Below, in pieces: positions 49,121-62,300 of a stretch of 64,000 nt of DNA. The position numbers and the translations under genes are program-made. The stretch comes from Saxidomus purpurata (Eukaryota > Mollusca > Bivalvia > Venerida > Veneridae). The notes under the pieces are model-generated. The model saw only the letters and a program-made list of their open reading frames with translations. It was not told the DNA's origin and did no database searches. The first letter of the stretch is position 1; every line of letters starts with the position of its first letter. The stretch lies in contig JAFMSR010000013.1 in NCBI GenBank assembly GCA_022818135.1, forward strand, positions 29,494,081-29,558,080, in the 5' to 3' direction.

Positions 49121-49570
49121 TTAAAGCGACTGCACTCCAGATGGACAAGTAACGCTAAAAAAAGAAAATTTTCAATTTCAAGAAAACAATTGTCATTACT
49201 GTATCAGGGGCATTGTATTATGATAACGTGACAAGTTTTCTAACAAAAGAAACAATTAAAATGTGTTGTTTTGCTTACTTTTATTGTAGAATATATCACC
49301 CCGTGACTAACGGGGTGGGCTCTTTGGTATATCAATATTTTTAACTCGCATCGAATCAGCTGACTCCGTAGTGTAGTAGGTTAAGCCGCTGTAAATTTTT
49401 TGTAAGCGCAAAGATCCGAGTTCAAAACCTGGCTCGGGTAAATATTTTTTTTCTACCTTTATTTTTAGCTCTTACACAAAGAAAATAATCTTGATGCTGA
49501 CAAATTGAATATATATTGATTTTACCAAAAAAATAAAATTTACTAAGAATTTGGAGTGCAGTCGCTTTAA
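49121..49570. mobile_element. 450-bp MITE with TTAA ends (piggyBac-like) enclosing a tRNA-like segment
   Basis: Perfect 19 bp terminal inverted repeats (ttaaagcgactgcactcca at 49121-49139; its complement at 49552-49570). The outermost four bases are TTAA on both sides, consistent with the TTAA target duplication of piggyBac elements, which leaves AGCGACTGCACTCCA as the element end. No reading frame. Inside are a 21 nt hairpin (49297-49317, 8 bp stem caccccgt/acggggtg) and a tRNA-like stretch at 49361-49443. Confidence 0.85.
49361..49443 (+). other. tRNA-like (SINE-head-like) segment inside the MITE
   Basis: It shows an A-box-like tagtgtagtaggttaagc and a B-box-like gagttcaaaacc about 45 nt later, followed by a poly-T tract after ctcgggtaaatat. 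It resembles a pol III internal promoter rather than a functional tRNA; the arms do not pair properly. Confidence 0.55.
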
Positions 49571-50173
49571 ACTATTTACTGTTTATCAATGACAAATAAA
49601 ATACAGAAGTTGATGCAACCGTAAAATGTCTGTACCTTAACAAGTTTCTCAATAAACTATTTACAGAATAAAATTTCATTCATCATAAACACCTTTAAAT
49701 ATACCGAGTACCAATTTAACATTCTGGACATTGCATACAAACTAGTAAGCCCATGAGTATGTCCTACACTGCTGTCAAAAAAAACCTCAAAACAACCAAG
49801 AAGGGTCTTAACGGACCCGTGTCCCACTGGTTGAGTTTGCCCTTTTTCAAGTTCAAGAGGTGAAACAGTAGTATTCTCTTTGTTCAGTTCAGCAGAATTT
49901 AAATACATCATGTCCTTAAAGCAGCTATCCCAAACTTCTGTCCTAGGTAAGAAACATTGAACAATATGTCATGGCATCAAATTCAAGTTTGGTAATTAAG
50001 TTCTCTGTCGGTACATGTGCTATGAGCTTTTTCAGCCACACAGCAAGTCGTGCAATATTAAGATGATAAACTAGTTACATAAAAGCAAATGTACACGTGA
50101 ATAATTAAAGGTGACATACACAATAATATTTAATAAACTTGTCAATCATATAAATCTACACAACATCAACTAC

Positions 50174-53100
50174 CTACTGATAGTATATAACAATTGTTCT
50201 ATTTTCGCCTTCGAAAACGTGCTGTAATGCCTCTGGTACTACACCCCCTTCACTTGACTGAGCAATCTCGATGAGATCGGAGACTATGGAGGAGTCCGAT
50301 ATAGCCACTTGTGAACCTTCAACGACAGGTATGTATTCTGATTCCACCGCTTCCACTTGATCTCCAAGGTACAGAGGGGTAGCGTCTGCTTGCTCTTCTA
50401 GTTTTACTTCTCTTCTCCTCTGTTCAGACACTGAATTAACAAAAACAAACATTTCAATATTTTCACAAACAGATTCTAACACTCTTTATACAGTTAAAGT
50501 TTTGACAAACTTCGTGCTCAATGACTTATTCAAACAAATGGCTGCATTTCTTATAGAAACACAGAAGGAACACTATGTATTTTATTTAGTACACATTTTT
50601 CAAAAGACCACATAAAGTAAATGATGTAAATATGTGACAAATGTAAGCAAGCATGTCCAATCACATTTCATCTCGCAGATAAGTCACCAGATTAGTGTCT
50701 ACCTAGGACAAGTTTTATTGACAAGTTACTTCCCTTTGATATACATCCACCATTTGTACCATGAAATGGGATACATGTTGCCTCAACAGCTCCTTATCTA
50801 CACAATCATAAGGCTAAGTGAGCTTGCATTCTTGTTTTTAATTTTTATTTTTGGTCATAGATCTAAGAATAACTTGACTTGTAGAACTGCCTCAAAAAAT
50901 AACACTGAAGCAGAATAATATAATTTTAACAATCTGTCTATTATACATACTTCCAACAGGTTTTCCAGGCGGCATCTTGTCTACACTATTGTGTTTTGTT
51001 TTTAGATGATATCTAAGTGCTACACGTTGAATGTAAGCCCTGTCACACAGAGGGCACTTGTTCGGCTTCTCACCTGGAATAGAATTCGCAAGGATATCAG
51101 AAACACAAATTAAACTATTTTTAATTACTTTTACTTAAATACAGCAGCTGATAATGTTTAATAAATGTCACTTTTAAACAAAAGGGCAGCCTTGCAGCAC
51201 ATTAAGTTAAACTTATTGTCAATAATATTACAACTTCTATTATAACCTTTTATGTTAAACATTTGAACTGTGTCATTAGAAAATGAGCCCAAATATCAAG
51301 GTAATTATCATTGAAAGAACATGGAAAAATATCTTTTGTTCATCATGGTCTTATTTTGAAAAGACTGTTTCAGGCAGATATTTTGTATGTCACAAATGTC
51401 AGAACTTTCATAAAAAATATCATATAATGACAACCATTTTAAGAAAGCCTATTGAAATTTGGAAGTTAAGAGCTTGTTACAAAAATTCTAGACTTTAAAC
51501 CCACAAAAGGTTCTAATTTGCTGTTAAAACATACCATTTCATTTGAATGGATGTAAACATTTGACCAAAGAAAAAAATGTTAACATCCATTCAGGGCCAT
51601 TCATGTCAGAGACCATGAAAACAAACTGCAGGGAAGCTTTTCACTGAGTTTAGCAACGTTCAACGGTGTTGTTCATAAACATATGTTAGAAACAAATTCT
51701 CAAACGACAGAGATCAAACGACCCTGAAATGTAATAACATTGTATATGTACTTCATATTCATGTGTCATTCATGAGTACCAAAGGGAAATTATAAAATGA
51801 CAAATCTTACCAGTGTGTATGCAATAGTGTTTCTTAAATGTTGCTCTGTCATTGAGAATCCTGTTACAGCCTGGCCATTTACACTGCAGTCTTCCTGCCC
51901 TTCTGTGTACAGACCTCTCATGGCTGGTCATTGCTTTGCTCGACTTGAAACGTCTCTCACATTTCGGGCATTGAAAACAGTACACAGAGGCGTCTAAAAA
52001 TTTCAAAGCATACTTATATGTTTGGTTACTACATAAAACACTGTGCATAGTAAACAATATTTTTCACTTCTAGACCAGTGAAATCAATATTTTACTACTG
52101 CACTTGAAAATGGCCTTTGCAGCTAGGGTACATGTAGATCATGATCATTCAACACATCAGCGCAATCTTATAATCTGATTTCAAATATTTACTATCCAGT
52201 TTACTTTAGTTGGCGCCCCTCCCTACAAACAAGAGATGTTTGTAAAACATGTATGCACCCCCTGACTGCAACAAATAAGCCAATACTGCAATACTGCTAA
52301 CCTAAAAATCGATAGGGGTTATCTATTGGTCATGACCAACCTATCACTTGGCCATGCATTGTCTAGATATGGTTTAGACAATTTTCTTTTTCTGTTGAAG
52401 GTAACCGTAACCTTTTAACCCGTTGGACGACACTAAGCCTAATCGTTCGCTATGTATTGATCAGACAAGTGTTAAAGGTCTCTGTGACCTTGACCTTGAG
52501 ATGGAAGAGATCTAACTTGTGGAAGAAGACATCACATGGCGAGAAAATGTGCAGTCTACAACCATCTATGCTACTTAACGGCTTACACATTTCTTCTCCT
52601 ATGAAAGAATTAGTCCTTAACTTTGACATTCCTCCCTATACCTTGAAATTCCTCCTGAAATTTAAGTGAGCTCTATTTACTCAAGTAATTGCAGGCATTT
52701 GAGACCAACAGTGTAATACTGTCACAGTCCCATGTTGAACACCATTGGAACTGGGTCAGAAAAATGTGTAGCCTGTCTGGGACTCATCCTTGGGCCTCTG
52801 GCACACATGACAAAAGCTCTTCTCACTAAGCTACCAGCAAACTTACACATTTTCTCCCCCATTTAACAATTTAATCTCTAACCTTGACAAAAATACTGAA
52901 GAAACAGAATACCTTCATGCTGTGACATGTGCCTTTTCAGGTCAAAACTGGTCCTGAAGCTTGTCTGACAAGTCGTGCACACATACGGCCTCTGGTCGGT
53001 ATGAACCAATCGTTTGTGCTTCTCCTTGGCTGCTATACCTTTAAACATCTTTTTGCATATCTCGCACTCAGTGTCCTTCTCCATATGCACATACTTCCTA

Positions 53101-56100
53101 TGCTCGTACAGAAATCCTTAAAAATGAAATCACAGACTATTCAAAAGTTCTTGGTAGCAGCATAAAAAAAAATAAAAAAGGATTTCTCCCATCAGGATAG
53201 TGCTTACAAATGGTTAGCTGAGTGCATAACCAGTTGAAACTGCAGCAAAGAAGGGTTTACAAGTGTTTTGCTTTCAATCCTCAAAATGACAATGGTTTTC
53301 TAGTTCAGAATCGAATCCTGGCTTTGGAAATGAGTTTTGAGTTTATCATGTCACTACAGAAGCTATTAATGCAATAAGGCAGCCATAAAAAGTGACCCTC
53401 AATAGTTAACAGTCAATTTTGTTATGAATTTTACATATAAACCTTGGTCTGGTGTGATGTGGAGTTACCACTTATATAAAGGTTATTTGTGTAATCTGTT
53501 TGGAGTTTGGGCAAGTGGTCTAAGCCATTCTTACTATAACTGTATTACTAGGTGATGGCATGATACAATACAAGTTTTAATCCCCGCTTCAGCCTTGTTA
53601 TAGCTTTTTTGCTTATTGATTATCATGTACCATGGCACTGAAGTAGTTGTCAGACACCTAACCAGTACATCAGAGGTATGAATCCTTCCTGCAGAATTCA
53701 ATCATGACTTTCAAAATCTCTTTTTTTTTAGGGCTAGTACTGCTGGAACTCGGGAAGCAGTCATGGGAGGTAGGCTCATATCAAGTAGCATATATAGAAT
53801 GAAAGAATTTAAGTCTACAATAGATGCGAAGCAAACAAGTTTTAACTAATCAAGACGCTCAATAAACAAGACAGTAAAACTGTAGTCCCTTACTTTTGCA
53901 TGTATATACTTTTCCACATATATCACATGGAAACTCTTGATCAGAGTGGGCTGAACGTATGTGTTTCTGCAAAGAAAAACATAGATATATACATTAAAAA
54001 CAGAGTACATTAGACCAACACAAATCCTTTATGCATTGTCTAATATTATAATAATAAGTATTAAGGTAGATAATTGGAAAGTCATAGGACTCATTCAGTT
54101 AGGCCAAATATGTATATATATGTGTTTCTGGTGTCAGTTGGCAGGTTTTTTTTAAATATATTATTTATTTTGCTTTTTTTTGCTCTAAACATTTAAAAAT
54201 TTGTCTTTTTGATCATTTTCTTACAAAAAAAGTCTGAAGTCAGCAGTAAAAGCAGTCGGGGGACCGGAAACATACATTTTTTTGGCCTGAAACTGAAGTC
54301 CAGCGAGTAACCTATATTGACCAGGTTCTGACCTTGACATGATATCAGTTTTGTTAGCTTCTTTACCTCAACAAGAATATCAAAGATATCTAGGAAAAGC
54401 AAGATTATGACTGGAAGTTATCAACCAGTCAAAGGGCCATAACAAAATCATTAGGTAACAGCATGCTGATTATATTCTGAGGATTGGCATGTTTCTCAAT
54501 TTTTTGCGGCCATAGAAAAAAAAAAAGAGCTGTCAGTAGGACAGCATGCTCGACTTTTTTAGTGCTTGCCAATAAAACAAAACTTTGACAGTTAAGGGCA
54601 CACAAGACTTTAACCAGGAATTTCCAAGTACAAATCAAGAAAATTTTTCACAGAGTTATCTTCTTTTGCTTACAGATAGGTCTTACAATGGTACATAAGT
54701 GCTCCAACTTTCAAAGTAATATCTCAAATGGTTAAGTTAACAAGTGAACAAGAATGAAAATTTTAACTGAGTTTCTAAGTCAAAAAGGGCCATAATTTAA
54801 ATAAAATCCTTGACAGAATTACCTTCTCCTGCCCATGTTTGGGAATCATGATGGTAAACAAGTATTCCAACTTTCAAATTAATATCTCAAACAGTTCAGT
54901 CAAAAAGTGGACTGGTACGAAAAACTTAACCAAGATTCAAAGTCAATAAAAGGCCTTAATTTTTAAAACAAATCCCTGACAGAGTTACCTTCTCTTGCTA
55001 CAGATGGGGGGTAATGATGTGAAATAGCATTAATAGTTTCAAAGCAATATCTCAAAGGGTTAAGACAATAAGTGGATTTTACCCATATTCAATGTATTTT
55101 CTAAGTCAAAAAGGGCATAATTCTGTCAAAAACCATGACAGAGTTATGTCCTCTTGTCTGTTGATGAAGGTCGTGATGGTAAACAAGTATGGTTAGTTTC
55201 AAAGCAATACCTCCAATGGTTTTGAAATAAAGTGAGGTGGTACGAAAAACTTAACCAAGCTCAATACACTTTCTAAGTAAAAAAAGGGCCATAATTCTGT
55301 CAAAAACATTGACAGAGTTATGTACATGTACTCTTGTCTGTAGATGGAGGTTATGATGGTAAACAAGTATGGTAAGTTTCAAAGCCATACCTCTAATACT
55401 TTTGAAATAAAGTGGGGTGGTAAAAAACTTAACCAAGGTGTGACGCCAACGCCGACGCCGACGCCAGGGCGAGTAGGACAGCTCCCCTTTTCATAGAAAA
55501 GTCGAGCTAATGAGTAAAAAGGTACATTTTAGTATATATAGAAAATTAAAAAGACCTGGGTAGGCTTTCTGTGATTTTGCTGAAAACAGTCAAAAGTTTA
55601 TGTTTATATCTCTGCAGTCTTGCAGAAATGATACATAATTCTTGTCAAAGTTTGAATTAATTTACATGCTTTAGCCAATTATTAGATACAATATGAAAAT
55701 ACTTGGTGAAATATCCATCAGGGGCATAGTATTGGACTTTTAAGATTCCCATGGGGTGTGCTTGAATTACAGCTACTTCTTGATGAGGAACGACACAATG
55801 TTGCTATATATATTCTAGATTTACATGAAGGAATAATTAAAGGCCTATAACTCTATAAGAAGTAATCGGACAAACTATGCACCTCCTTTTGAAAGAAAAG
55901 TTTCTAAATAAAGTTTTGTTGAACCCGGACATATAGTTGCTGAGCAACAGTGCAGACAATTAAGGGTTTAATAATATTATGGATCTTTCCTGTTGGTAAT
56001 TACAACTTTCCATGACTATTCATTGAATTTTATGGTGGGTGGTGGCAAAAAATGTCTTTTTGCAGATTTGCTTTTTAAAATACACATAAATTTTTTAACA

Positions 56101-56395
56101 CCTTTTTATTATTTCTAAAAGATATCCCTAATTTTATTAGCAATCGACAAAAGTATAAATCGAGGGTTGACAAGTATTGCAGACAACCCTTGGTATACAC
56201 TTACCGCAAGGTATTCCTGCTGGATGTGTTTGTCACATTTTGGACATTTCACCTTCTGCTTTTCTCCTTTCATTCTTTTAATTGGCTGGGCAGAATCACA
56301 CAGGGCGACAATATCTGGCTCCTTTGCATACCTTGTTAACACAGACTTCTTCTTCTTCCCTTGATGGACATATCTCTTGTGATCAGACAGATACC
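50174..56395 (-). CDS. Zinc-finger gene exons 5-10
   Basis: Exon 5 (56205-56395) and exon 6 (53894-53966) repeat the two-exon module of exons 3-4 in diverged form (YLSDHKRYVH...CPKCDKHIQQEYLA, then KHIRSAHSDQEFPCDICGK). Exon 7 (52913-53116) has two fingers and exon 8 (51811-51993) two, the second with a C-x4-C spacing (CKWPGC). Exon 9 (50951-51073) has the last finger after a TGEKP linker. Exon 10 is an acidic tail without known domain. The intron between exons 5 and 6 contains the repeat-core element at 54525-55510. Confidence 0.87.
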
Positions 56396-59300
56396 CTAAA
56401 ACACAGAATGGATTTGTATTGATTCCAGTAAAAGGCAGTCTGGTAGATGTAGGAGGGATGCCAGTTCACTTGATTATCAATTTTATGAACATGCAGTGCT
56501 AAAATGTTGAAAACCTTTTCTCCCTTTTTACTACATGTTACGTGACCTCAAATTTTACCAAAGATGACCCAATTTGCAGGGTTTGTATCCAAAACCACAT
56601 TTCCATCATCCTAACAACACATTTCATGAAAATCTGATCATTTAAATAGCTGCTACATTTTTCCCAAAGGACCTAATTCTTAACCATAGCTGCATTTTAT
56701 AAGTTAAGCTTCAAAGTTGGATTTACCAATTGAGTAATGGCGGTTAAAAGTCCAAGATGCAGTTTGGATTTAATTACAAGTAGCTCTTATTATACCAAGA
56801 CAAGGAAGATGTCTTCCCTGCAGAATTGACAGTTATTTGTAACAAAACATTCCTAACATTGCCTTTTAAATTGAAAGTACATACAATGCACAATTTAGTG
56901 AATGTATTATACATATAGCGCATATTTTTTTCAATGATATTGCAAAAATCAGAAATGCTTTCTGACAACGCATTTTAGTGGGGAAGCTGCAAAAGTATGA
57001 AAGCTTCGAAAGTATGAAAGAAATGTATACAATTTTATGTACATGTACTCTATATGTAAATTGCTTACTCTAGATAATTAATATGAGTGCTCCTGGGACT
57101 TTTAATACTTCTGGAAACGTCTGAGCAAAAATACTGTTTAGATACATAATGATTACCATAACTGTGGGTGTATATAAATCACACGCATGTACAAATGCAT
57201 TACAAAATTTCAGCAATGTTGGGGCAAAACAGTGTCATCTGCTGCCGTCACTAAAAGTTGAGGTAAAATAATTAAATGAAATTACAAATCTGTCATATGT
57301 AATCCAGTAAATCGTGGTAGGTTTATAACACTGTATTCTCTACACACATGGGCAAAAATATCTTGTTTCACTTACCATTGTACTGGAAGACTTTATCACA
57401 CTGGTCGCAGGGATACTTCTTGTTTGAATGTAACTTCCGGTAATGTTTCTGCAAATAGTTTTCGGTTAAAAAAACAAGTGATAAATGTAAGAATATAATT
57501 CTAACCCTTACCTGCTTAATTTTAAAATGGACTTGCCCATTTTTCAATTTGGGCAGTACCATTAATTGTTCAAAGAGGTGTTAAGAGAAAATTTAATGGC
57601 TGAATAGTGAATAGCTTGCTCATCTCTGCAGACTGATCATGATGTACACTGGTCACAAAGCAATATATAAATTTACGCCAGCAGGGTAAGGATTTATCCC
57701 ACTTCTATTATGAAATCCTTGTAACGCAAGTTCAGCTAGATGTATAACTTTGCAAACCTGCTAGAAAGTACAGTGAATGCATGTAATCTGATTCTTTACA
57801 AAAAGGCAATTTTGCAAAACTTGGATTTGTCGATTTCATCTTTTAATAGAAAATTGTAATGCCTGACATTTTTTTATCAGGCCTATATATCTGCAGATCA
57901 TCCACTCAAAAAATCCATCAAAATTAGTGCCGTTTTATAAATTAAGAGGTGCTAAATTATTATTTTTACAATGATGACTCAAGCACGGTTTGAACCTGTA
58001 ACTTTCGAAGTTTGTGGCTGTCATCACTACCATGACTACACAATCACTTGCCTTTACTAGCTAAGGAAAAAGTCAGGCAAGTCTGACCTAAAAAAATTCA
58101 TAATAAATTAAGTGTATACAAGTATCTTACCACCAGATAGTGCCGCAGCAGGACTTTGTCACAAATTGGACAAGCCACCCTGGTGTTTCCTCCTTCTTCG
58201 TCACCAACAATCTTTGCCTGGTCTATGATAGCCCTGGATTCCACGCTGTAATTTCTGCCCTGTTTGGTGTTCTCTCCCTTTTCTCCCCTACTCTTCTTTA
58301 CTCCCTCATGAAAAAAATCTTACATGGTCTTTAAGGTAACCTGTAAAGATACGTGTTACATTCAATCAGCAAAGTAAATATTTTTCTATGCGGTCAATAT
58401 TTTTTTTTATTACAACAGCAAAGGGGGGCAGTTCATATTGAAAACACCATCCCGTGGAAGGCCCAGTACTAGACTCCCATCCCCTGTAAAAAGAAACAAC
58501 ATGCCGACATTTTCACATTAAGTGACAAATTGCTAGCACGCCTTGAACCTATGACTCTCGTTTATTGATTCCAAATCAGCAATCTCAACTGTCTACAATC
58601 TTTAGCTACATGCAGCTCAGAAATAGTTACCAGTCATTTGTTTAATATGCTTTAATATTCAACATTTTGATCCAGGCACCAGAACTATATTATGACAAAT
58701 GACAACTCTCATTGAAGTTTTTCATGTGAAACAATTTTTATTCATTTTATTCCCACATTGTTCCACACTTTCAGTACCAGGTTCAGTAAAGACGCCTTTC
58801 TGACACCCATATACAGCCGAGTGGATTATGGCAGGTCACAACATCAGGCTTCTAGCCTATGGACACACTGCAATTAGCCCTAATACCCTATAGATCATTC
58901 TTTATTATCGACTACCGGGGTATATTGAAAAATAATGCACCTTTACGGTACAAAATTATACATGCATCAGCTATATAACCCTTGTACTGACCTTTGTTTG
59001 CAAATATTTTCCCGCACTTATCGCAAGGAAACTCTTCATCTGAGTGAGTCTTCTTGAAATGTTGCTGAAAAGCAAAAGACTAGCTGTAAAGGGTTTTGTA
59101 ATACTATCAACAAAAAAGAAATGAAACTGTATGTATAAATATTTAATATATATTTATGAAAAAACAAGAGCTGTCCCTCACAAGTGACAAATGCCCCCGA
59201 AAGAGGTGCCTCACAGTCCATTTCATGAAAATCTGATCATTTAAATAGCTGCTACATTTTTCCCAAAGGACCTAATTTTTAACCATAGTTGCCTTTTATA

Positions 59301-62300
59301 AGTTAAGCTTCAAAGTTGGATTTACCAATTGAGTAATGGCGGTTAAAAGTCCAAGATGCAGTTTGGATTTAATTACAGGTAGCTCTTATTATACCAAGAC
59401 AAGGAAGATGTCTTCCCTGCAGAATTGACAGTTATTTGTAACAAAACATTCCTAACATTGCCTTTTAAATTGAAAGTACATACAATGTACAATTTAGTGA
59501 ATGTATTATACATATAGCGCATATTTTTTTCAATGATACTGCAAAAATCAGAAATGCTTTCTGACAACGCATTTTAGTGGGGAAGCTGCAAAAGTATGAA
59601 AGCTTCGAAAGTATGAAAGAAATGTATACAATTTTATGTACATGTACTCTATATGTAAATTGCTTACTCTAGATAATATGAGTGCTCCTGGGACTTTTAA
59701 TACTTTTGGAAACGTCTGAGCAAAAATACTGTTTAGATACATAATGATTACCATAATTGTGGGTGTATATAAATCACACGCATGTACAAATGCATTACAA
59801 AATTTCAGCAATGTTGGGGCAAAACAGTGTCATCTGCTGTCGTCACTAAAAGTTGAGGTAAAATAATTAAATGAAATTCCAAATCTGTCATATGTAATCC
59901 AATAAATTGTGGTAGGTTTAGTACCACTGTATTCTCTACACACATGGGCAAATATATCTTATTTCACTTACCATTGTATTGGAAGACTTTGTCACACTGG
60001 TCGCAGGGGTACTTCTTGTTTGAATGTAACTTCCGGTAATGTTTCTGCAAATAGTTTTCGGTTAAAAAACAAGTGATAAATGTAAGAATATAATTCTAAC
60101 CCTTACCTGCTTAATTTCTATAATGGACTTGCCCATTTCTCAATTTGGGCAGTACCATTAACTGTTCAAAGGGGTGTTAAGAGAAAATTTAATGACTGAA
60201 TAGTGAATAGCTTGCTCATCTCTGCAGACTGATCATGATCTACACCTGTCACAAAAGCAATATATCAATTTACACCAGCAGGGTAAGGATTTATCCCACT
60301 TCTATTATGAAATCCTTGTAACGCAAGTTCAGCTAGACGTATAACTTTGCAAACCTGCTGGAAAGTACAGTGAATGCATGTAATCTGATTCTTTACAAAA
60401 AGGCAATTTTGCAAAACTTGGATTTGTCGATTTCATCTTTTAATAGAAAATTGTAATGCCTGACATTTTTTTTATCAGGCCTATATATCTGCAGATCATC
60501 CACTCAAAAAATCCATCAAAATTAGTGCCGTTTTATAAATTAAGAGGTGCTAAATTATTATTTTTACAATGATGACTCAAGCAAGGTTTGAACCTGTAAC
60601 TTTCGAGTTTGTGGCTGTCATCACTACCATGACTACACAATCACTTGCCTTTACTAGCTAAGGAAAAAGGTCAGGCAAGTCTGACCTAAAAAAAATACAT
60701 AATAAATTAAGTGTATACAAGTATCTTACCACCAGATAGTGCCGCAGCAGGACTTTGTCACAAATTGGACAAGCCACCCTGGTGTTTCCTCCTTCTTCGT
60801 CACCAACAATCTTTGCCTGGTCTATGATAGCCCTGGATTCCACGCTGTAATTTCTGCCCTGTTTGGTGTTCTCTCCCTTTTCTCCCCTACTCTTCTTTAC
60901 TCCCTCATGAAAAAATCTTACATGGTCTTTAAGGTAACCTGTAAAGATACGTGTTACATTCAATCAGCAAAGTAAATATTTTTCTATGCGGTCAGTATTT
61001 TTTTTTATTACAACAGCAAAGGGGGCAGTTCAAATTGAAAACACCATCCCGTGGAAGGCCCAGTACTAGACTCCCATCCCCTGTAAAAGGAAACAACATG
61101 CCGACATTTTCACATTAAGTGACAAATTGCTAGCACGCCTTGAACCTATGACTCTCGTTTATTGATTCCAAATCAACAATCTCAACTGTCTACAATCTTT
61201 AGCTACATGCAGCTCGGAAATAGTTACCAGTCATTTGTTTAATATGCTTTAATATTCAACATTTTGATCCAGACACCAGAACTATATTATGACAAATGAC
61301 AACTCTCATTGAAGTTTTTCATGTGAAACAATTTTTATTCATTTTTTTCCCACATTGTTCCACACTTTCAGTACCAGGTTCAGTAAAAACGCCTTTCTGA
61401 CACCCATATACGGCCCAGTGGATTATGGCACGTCACAACATCAGGCTTCTAGCCTATGGACACACTGCAATTAGCCCTAATACCCTATAGATCATTCTTT
61501 ATTATCGATTACCGGGGTATATTGAAAAATAATGCACCTTTACGGTACAAAATTATACATGAATCAGCTATATAACCCTTGTACTGACCTTTGTTTGCAA
61601 ATATTTTCCCGCACTTATCGCAAGGAAACTCTTCATCTGAGTGAGTCTTCTTGAAATGTTGCTGAAAAGCAAAAGACTAGCTGTATAGGGTTTTGTAATA
61701 CTATCAACAATAAAGAAATGAAACTGTATGTATAAATATTTAATATATATTTATGAAAAAACAAGAGCTGTCCCTCACAAGTGACAAATGCCCCCGAAAG
61801 AGGTGCCTCACAGTCTGTGTCCTCTCCATGTGCTCAATAAATGTGCTATGTAATTTTAAAATCCTTCCATGCATGACAGAGTAACCATGCATACAGTTTT
61901 CCATTACTTTAAACACTAAGTGTGACCTTGACCTTTGAGGTAGGGATGTGGGTCTTGGACGCGACACGTCGTCTTGATGTGCTAGACATGTGTGCCAAGT
62001 TATTTTAAAATCCTTCAATGCATGACAGAGTTACAGTCCGGACACCAATTGTAAGTGGGGACTCACAGACGGACGGACAGACGGTGCGATTTTAATATGC
62101 CTCCCTTCGGGGGCATATAAATTTAAAATAAGATAAAAAATAAATAAAATCAATACAATCTGAAATGAGATCAACACTGCCAGAGATGACTGGGAGATGA
62201 CTTGGATAAACAAAACTTGAAGCAGGCCTAAATTTTCAGAGTATTTATGGTTATATATTTTTATTTTAAAACTAACAACAGAAAAAATATGATCTTACAT

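Larger units (their letters stand above)
56620..61815. repeat. 2.6-kb direct tandem duplication inside the zinc-finger gene
   Basis: Copy A, about 56620-59218, and copy B, about 59219-61815, are direct repeats offset by ~2597-2599 bp with only scattered single-base and small indel differences. Each holds three exons and their introns, including SINEs at the same relative places. The junction at 59218 falls inside the left end of a repeat-core element (59163-59218) that continues intact only after copy B (61761-62120). Confidence 0.95.

Noticed and set aside
49361..49443. tRNA gene
   Set aside because: Box A and B are recognisable, but acceptor and anticodon arms do not pair and it is embedded in a MITE. 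The same holds for the SINE heads elsewhere.
49657..49911. 84-codon frame on the minus strand downstream of the zinc-finger stop
   Set aside because: No domain and no splice context; it lies in what is probably the 3' UTR or intergenic DNA.
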